Positions 7,525-11,335 of a stretch of DNA of 11,335 bases are shown piece by piece. The stretch covers positions 1 to 11,335 of the forward strand of contig KN880905.1 in NCBI GenBank assembly GCA_000934385.1, in the 5' to 3' direction. Numbering within the stretch: position 1 is the stretch's first letter; every line of letters starts with the position of its first letter. The translations under genes and the position numbers were made by a program. A model generated the notes under the pieces. The model was not told the DNA's origin, searched no databases, and saw only the letters and a program-made list of their open reading frames with translations. Source of the stretch: Cylindrobasidium torrendii FP15055 ss-10. Its lineage: Eukaryota > Basidiomycota > Agaricomycetes > Agaricales > Physalacriaceae.

Positions 7525-8404
7525 GGTGGTTATGATTCAAGCTACACAGCTATGAGGGGTCGGCCCGTTCCGCCGGCATCAACCGCTTATCTTATCTAAC
7601 CGCAGAAATCACGAGGCTCTCATCACGTCGCTTCTGGAGAGTGACAGTCACATTTTTAGCAACTAACCACGACCGTCTGATTATACGCGCCTTGGATTTC
7701 CTCGATTTTAAACTTCTAGAAACGATGCAATGTCCGCAGGGCCTTCAATTCGATGCCTTTTTCGCGTCACAGCCAGAAGTTCCATTCCGAATCCCGAAAC
7801 TCAGAGCTCACTGCGGTAATGTGCAGTGCAGAACAGACATTGAACCCGGCATCTCTAGGACCTCATTTTTGCGAGTCAAAGAAGTGGAAGTAGGCTTAAA
7901 TACCCGGCTTCGAAGGTGGGCCAGTGTGAGTAGGCCTTCGGCAAGAGCTCATGAGTGCTCGCGGACTTTCTACGTTGTCCGCAACTTGGATTATGCGCGC
8001 GGCTGCGTCGCAACAAGTTTACTGACTTGAATATGCATGCGTACGGTTGTTTGGAGGCCTGTAGTCGGGAACCAGCAATCTTTAGAAGACAACCTTCCAG
8101 GTGTGTTCTCTTAGCCATGGGCCAATGACACCCATGGGGCCTTTACACCACTAGTCGCGACAGGTTCTAGGACTTCAAAGTCTTATGCCCACAAGCCTAC
8201 AGTTTTCAACAGCGGCCAATCGGCCCATGTTGCTCACGAGGCAAAATAGACCTTGGCTTGGCACTTGCAACCGGCCTCCGTGCCTCCAGTTTTTCCACAC
8301 ATTTTCCCACAGACACACCAAAAATCTGAGCTTTCGTCTCCAAACACTGCCCCCATTTTCCGACCATGACTGCGCATCGTTGTCGTCCCTCCAGGATTTG
8401 GGAG
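7525..8404. other. Shared upstream region of DUF7918 and pectate lyase genes
   Basis: 880 bp between two divergent genes. It holds CCAAT boxes at 8120-8124 (GGGCCAATGAC) and 8216-8220 (CGGCCAATCGG). Two CCATGGG-type palindromic stretches flank the first box. A plus-strand frame of 129 codons (7641-8030) opens only with GTG and shows no domain, so I treat it as non-coding. Confidence 0.5.
8216..8220 (+). promoter_or_regulatory. CCAAT box upstream of pectate lyase
   Basis: GCGGCCAATCGGC, about 190 bp upstream of the TATA box; a position typical for binding of the fungal HAP/CBC complex. A second CCAAT lies at 8120-8124. Confidence 0.45.
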
Positions 8405-8412
8405 TATAAAAG
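8405..8412 (+). promoter_or_regulatory. TATA box of pectate lyase gene
   Basis: TATAAAAG in the context GGGAGTATAAAAGACGG, 86 bp upstream of the ATG at 8491. The expected start of transcription is near 8435. Confidence 0.8.
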
Positions 8413-8490
8413 ACGGTGGAATAATCAGATCAGCAATAACCCATTCGTCTCTAGCTCACAGTCCTTTGTGCATTCACACTCGCTATTATC

Positions 8491-9446
8491 ATGATTTTCA
8501 CTCCATTTGTCGTCTTATCTCTTGTCCTCTCTGTTGTGGACGCACGCCCACGCTCGCGCGCTGCAAGCTGCGACTACCCTGAAGCCACCGACGATGTCAC
8601 GCTCGACGAACCTAAGGAGATCGCTGCTGGTGAATCCTTCGACGTACGCCCTCCTTTCTCCTCGCCCATTCACTTCATGATCTTGCTACTGCGTAGGGTG
8701 CATACGCGCGGTACGGTCGCGGCATCGAATGTGGGGGCCAGTCCGAAGGCGGAGACTCCGACGCCGTATTCCTTCTCGAGGACGGTGCCAGTCTGTCCAA
8801 TGTGATAATCGGTGCGGACCAAAACGAAGGTGTCCACTGCAAGGGTAGCTGCACACTCACCAATGGTCAGTTCCACTCTTTCACTTTGATTCTTCTTCGA
8901 AGAGCCATGCTGATGTGGGGCGCGCAGTCTGGTTCGAGGCCGTCTGTGAAGATGCGATGACATTCAAGCAGACGTCCGGTACGTCGTATGTCAAGGGTGG
9001 AGGCGCCAAAGGCGCGGACGACAAGGTTCTGCAGCACAATGGCGGCGGCACCCTTATTGTCGACAGCTTCTGTGTACGCCGTACCTTAACGTTACAGGAG
9101 GCTACAGCGCTCACGACTTGGTGTATAGGTCCAGGACTTTGGGAAGCTCTACCGCAGCTGTGGGAACTGTGACACGATGTATGAGCGTCATGTCGAGTTC
9201 TCCAACATCATTGCCTCCAGTGGCAAGGTGCTCGCCGGAATCAACTCGAACTATGGTGATACCGCCATCTTCGACATGGAGTACGTTTGTCTCAATCTCG
9301 TTCTGGCATTCTCTGCTGACTGAAATTCTAGCACCGTCACAGTTGACGACGTCGACAGTACCTGCAACACTTACAAGGGTAACGATAGTGGCGACGAGCC
9401 TGAGGAGCTGACGGAGAACGAGTCAAACGAGTATTGTCAATTCTGA
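8491..9446 (+). CDS. Secreted pectate lyase, family PL3
   Basis: Exons 8491-8643, 8697-8865, 8928-9073, 9129-9280 and 9332-9446; introns 53, 62, 55 and 51 bp with GTACG or GTCAGT donors. The product is 244 residues, normal for fungal PL3. Residues 1-18 are a signal peptide ending VVDA. Family hallmarks in order: [81 protein letters not shown] and [12 protein letters not shown]. The Lys of HCKG and ADDK and the Arg of LYRSC lie where the family's substrate and catalytic residues are found; acidic residues there bind calcium. The enzyme cleaves polygalacturonate by beta-elimination outside the cell, loosening the plant wall. The acidic tail ends in NEYCQF. Probable regulation by carbon source and pectin is known for the family, not shown here. 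Confidence 0.95.
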
Positions 9447-9544
9447 GCGTTAGTCACTTCGGTGACGCTGGTAGTCACTGAAAAGGTTTCTCTATACAAG
9501 TCAATACTATGCTCTGCACAATTTTCCAGCAGTTGTTGTAAAGA

Positions 9545-9550
9545 AATAAA
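9545..9550 (+). terminator. Candidate polyadenylation signal of pectate lyase
   Basis: AATAAA about 100 bp after the pectate lyase stop codon, a fitting place for a 3' end signal in a fungal transcript. Confidence 0.5.
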
Positions 9551-9674
9551 GGACGAGCTGTTTGCGTGGCACGCCTCGATCCCAACAACGCAGCAGTAGC
9601 AGTTACCGCATGCGCAGGAGTCCACTCAACTGCAAGCCCTCTAGCGTAAGCCCAAAACGGTTATACCGTGAAAT

Positions 9675-10019
9675 CTAGTACAGTCGGCAAATTTTCCCAG
9701 GGGGCATCGCGGTACGGCAATTTACTACTGGTTTGGATTTGAGACGCTTCGCTTGAGGTGGACGGACGGTGTGACTTCGCGCACGGTCTGTATTGCAGAG
9801 AAGCTTATTGTAGCTCTTACGGGCAACTTGATCTATTGCCTCTGTCGCCCTTTGCTTTAACAAGAGCAGCCATTGCTCTTCACCGGGCTCGTCATCATGA
9901 GCCTTGACCGGCTCTTTGTCACCGTCAAGACGGTCATCAGCCATGTCTTCATCCAAGAGAGGCCGCTGCAGAGAAGTGCTAAAGCATTCAAGCGGGAGGG
10001 ATGAGTTGATTCTGGTCAT
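9675..10019 (-). CDS. Doubtful hypothetical protein, 114 residues
   Basis: Open frame from the ATG at 10019 to a TAG at 9675, convergent with the pectate lyase gene. The first two thirds look gene-like: an acidic region (DEDMADDRLDGDKEP, HDDEPGEEQ) and a probable helix (WLLLLKQRATEAIDQVARK). The last third is basic and without pattern. A GTAAGA sequence within the frame, after the codons for DQVA, could be a splice donor, so the true C-terminus may differ; I found no clearly matching acceptor. No signal peptide, no recognised family. It may be a real small gene, a fragment or chance. Confidence 0.35.
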   Translation of the reverse strand: MTRINSSLPLECFSTSLQRPLLDEDMADDRLDGDKEPVKAHDDEPGEEQWLLLLKQRATEAIDQVARKSYNKLLCNTDRARSHTVRPPQAKRLKSKPVVNCRTAMPPGKICRLY

Positions 10020-10218
10020 CGTGGTGGGCGTTCAAAGGCAATTTGCGAAAGATCGGTCCGAAACCGTGAATTAGTCGCTACTCGCTACTGGAACGAAACG
10101 ATCACATGATCATAACGAAAAACCTGGGTCCTCATGAGGGTTTCAGCGTGTGTCGTTTAACGTGTGTTTATTTGTCCGTAGAAAATTCTGCATATATACT
10201 CATCAATTCTTCTATCGT

Positions 10219-10370
10219 ATGGCGAATACGGATAAGCTGCTAGGCCCAAATGCCATCATATCGAAGGATTTTCTCAGTAAGTATAGTCTACCATTAACTT
10301 ACTGACTGGTTTGGCATCCTCAAACCACGCAGAATCAATTGAAAGCAGATTTACGGGGTAATAATTGCTT
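10219..10370 (+). other. Possible mini-gene or 5' gene remnant with intron
   Basis: An ATG at 10219 opens MANTDKLLGPNAIISKDFL, then a textbook intron sequence follows: GTAAGT donor at 10275, TTAACTTACTGAC branch region and CACGCAG acceptor at about 10330. The spliced frame stops after nine more codons, giving 28 residues. A TATATA sequence lies 27 bp upstream of the ATG, which is close. It may be the start of a decayed gene. Confidence 0.25.
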
Positions 10371-10987
10371 ACACGGAACGGAGAGAAGTTATCAATTGCA
10401 TGATTGCATCGCACGGGTGAATCGCTGCAATGTCGAAGCTCTGGTAGGCAGTCAAGAGACCACCAGACTGATTTGTAGCCACCTATTGATAGTGGACAGC
10501 TATATTGAGCTCGATTTTAACACCCATTCTTGTAAGGTCATGCCATGCAGCTGTTCGGTGACAGCCGTAGCAAGGCGTGGCCTAGGAAGAAACGGGTCGA
10601 GTAACCCGGTATCGTGAAGACAGAAAAAAAGAAATAATGGACATGGGCTCGTTGATTGGGGCCATATTTCCACATGAAGCTTGTATAACACTTGACAATA
10701 GAACACGGAAAACAGACGGAAGACGTGAGGACCTGAAACGAGGCTCCGGAACGCGGAAGACATACGAGAAGGATTCGAAAAGAGCTTGTAGAGGTGATCT
10801 AATTGTTAGAAGCAGTTCAGATTGTAGAATTTGCTGTAAAAGCAGCACTTTCACATGCATTTGCTGCTGTGTGATGGCGCATCAATGACATACGATCGTG
10901 TTGTGCGCGATCCTCCTCTGACTGTCACGATTGCCTAGATATCCGCAAATACCTATTTTGCGTTGATTTTATGGTGAAGACAAGGTG

Positions 10988-11010
10988 GGTTTTGTTAAAA
11001 TTAACAAACC
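10988..11010. repeat. AT-rich palindrome
   Basis: TTTGTTAA and TTAACAAA face each other across AA. With one bulged T the arms extend by two G-C pairs. A TGACGTAG sequence follows directly. Could be a protein binding site; no gene is tied to it. Confidence 0.5.
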
Positions 11011-11285
11011 GTGACGTAGGAACGTTAATTGTTTCTAGGCTGCTTGCACGACACCATCTCTTATTTTTTTGTGACCATATATGGACGAAATCAACGTGGC
11101 TTTCACGTGGTATGTACTCGGGACCTTGTTTGTTTGTTGCCAAGCATGCCGTTCGCCAAACACAGCGCGTCGTCCAGTTCTGCCAGCGAACATCATTGTC
11201 TGTCCTCATTCGTGCATCTCATTTTCAAAGGTTCGTCTACTACTTTTTCTATCTTATACTACCCTCTTCGAGTGGCCATGGGCCG

Positions 11286-11321
11286 GCGGTAAGGGATTCC
11301 ATCTTGGTGAATCCCTGCCGC
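11286..11321. repeat. Stem-loop at right edge
   Basis: AGGGATTC (11292-11299) pairs with GAATCCCT (11309-11316) across a 9-nt loop. GCGG and CCGC outside extend the stem after a small internal mismatch. The loop is too long for a tRNA T-arm. Confidence 0.5.
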
Positions 11322-11335
11322 TATTTTACCTACCT

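Larger units (their letters stand above)
10020..11335. other. Right-hand 1.3 kb, no convincing gene
   Basis: Mixed composition with many stops. It contains a mini-ORF with an intron-like sequence near 10219, a palindrome near 10988-11010 and a stem-loop near the right edge. Frames of 87-94 codons on both strands overlap each other and show no domain or plausible splice pattern. Confidence 0.5.

Noticed and set aside
7641..8030. 129-codon plus-strand frame upstream of pectate lyase
   Set aside because: Opens with GTG, no domain, no intron signals, and lies in a divergent promoter region.
10500..10860. Overlapping minus-strand frames of 87-92 codons
   Set aside because: They overlap each other and a plus-strand frame, and none has a domain or convincing start context.
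11291..11317. Right-edge stem-loop as part of a tRNA
   Set aside because: The loop is nine bases, and no acceptor, D-arm or anticodon arm can be placed around it.

Overview
The window looks like genomic DNA of a filamentous ascomycete (Pezizomycotina; a plant-associated Dothideomycete is my best guess). The genes have many short introns (49-92 bp) with GTANGT/GTGNGT donors and CTGAC/CTNAC-type branch sites. Two genes have TATAAAAG core promoters, and one encodes a family PL3 pectate lyase. No bacterial, organellar or transposase gene is visible. All splice models were read by eye.

Layout. (1) 1-652 (+): the 3' part of a small-secreted-type protein with two Kex2-like KR sites, one intron. (2) 2232-1071 (-), convergent with it: a secreted protein with a Cys-containing head followed by six tandem acidic / His-Arg / Tyr-Asp-Lys-Arg units. 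This is the most unusual gene here and looks like a kexin-processed repeat peptide precursor. (3) 3018-2292 (-): a weakly supported, possibly spliced hypothetical gene. (4) 4035-3139 (-): a 298-residue cytosolic-type protein with a C-terminal bulb-type mannose-binding lectin domain on an unrecognised N-terminal domain. (5) 5348-6004 (+): a 200-residue Cyt-like (delta-endotoxin CytB family) protein behind a strong TATA box and nested inverted repeats. (6) 7524-6345 (-): a six-exon DUF7918-type protein with an acidic, basic and IDLSDD tail. (7) 8491-9446 (+): a PL3 pectate lyase, five exons, TATA box and CCAAT boxes. (8) 10019-9675 (-): a doubtful 114-residue ORF. The last 1.3 kb has no convincing gene, only a mini-ORF with a good intron and two short palindromes.

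Taken together, about 9.5 kb holds a plant cell wall enzyme, two Kex2-type secreted precursors and two proteins of defence or toxin character (lectin and Cyt-like). I infer an accessory or host- and competitor-interaction region. Nothing in the sequence proves that the genes act together; they are separate transcription units on both strands.
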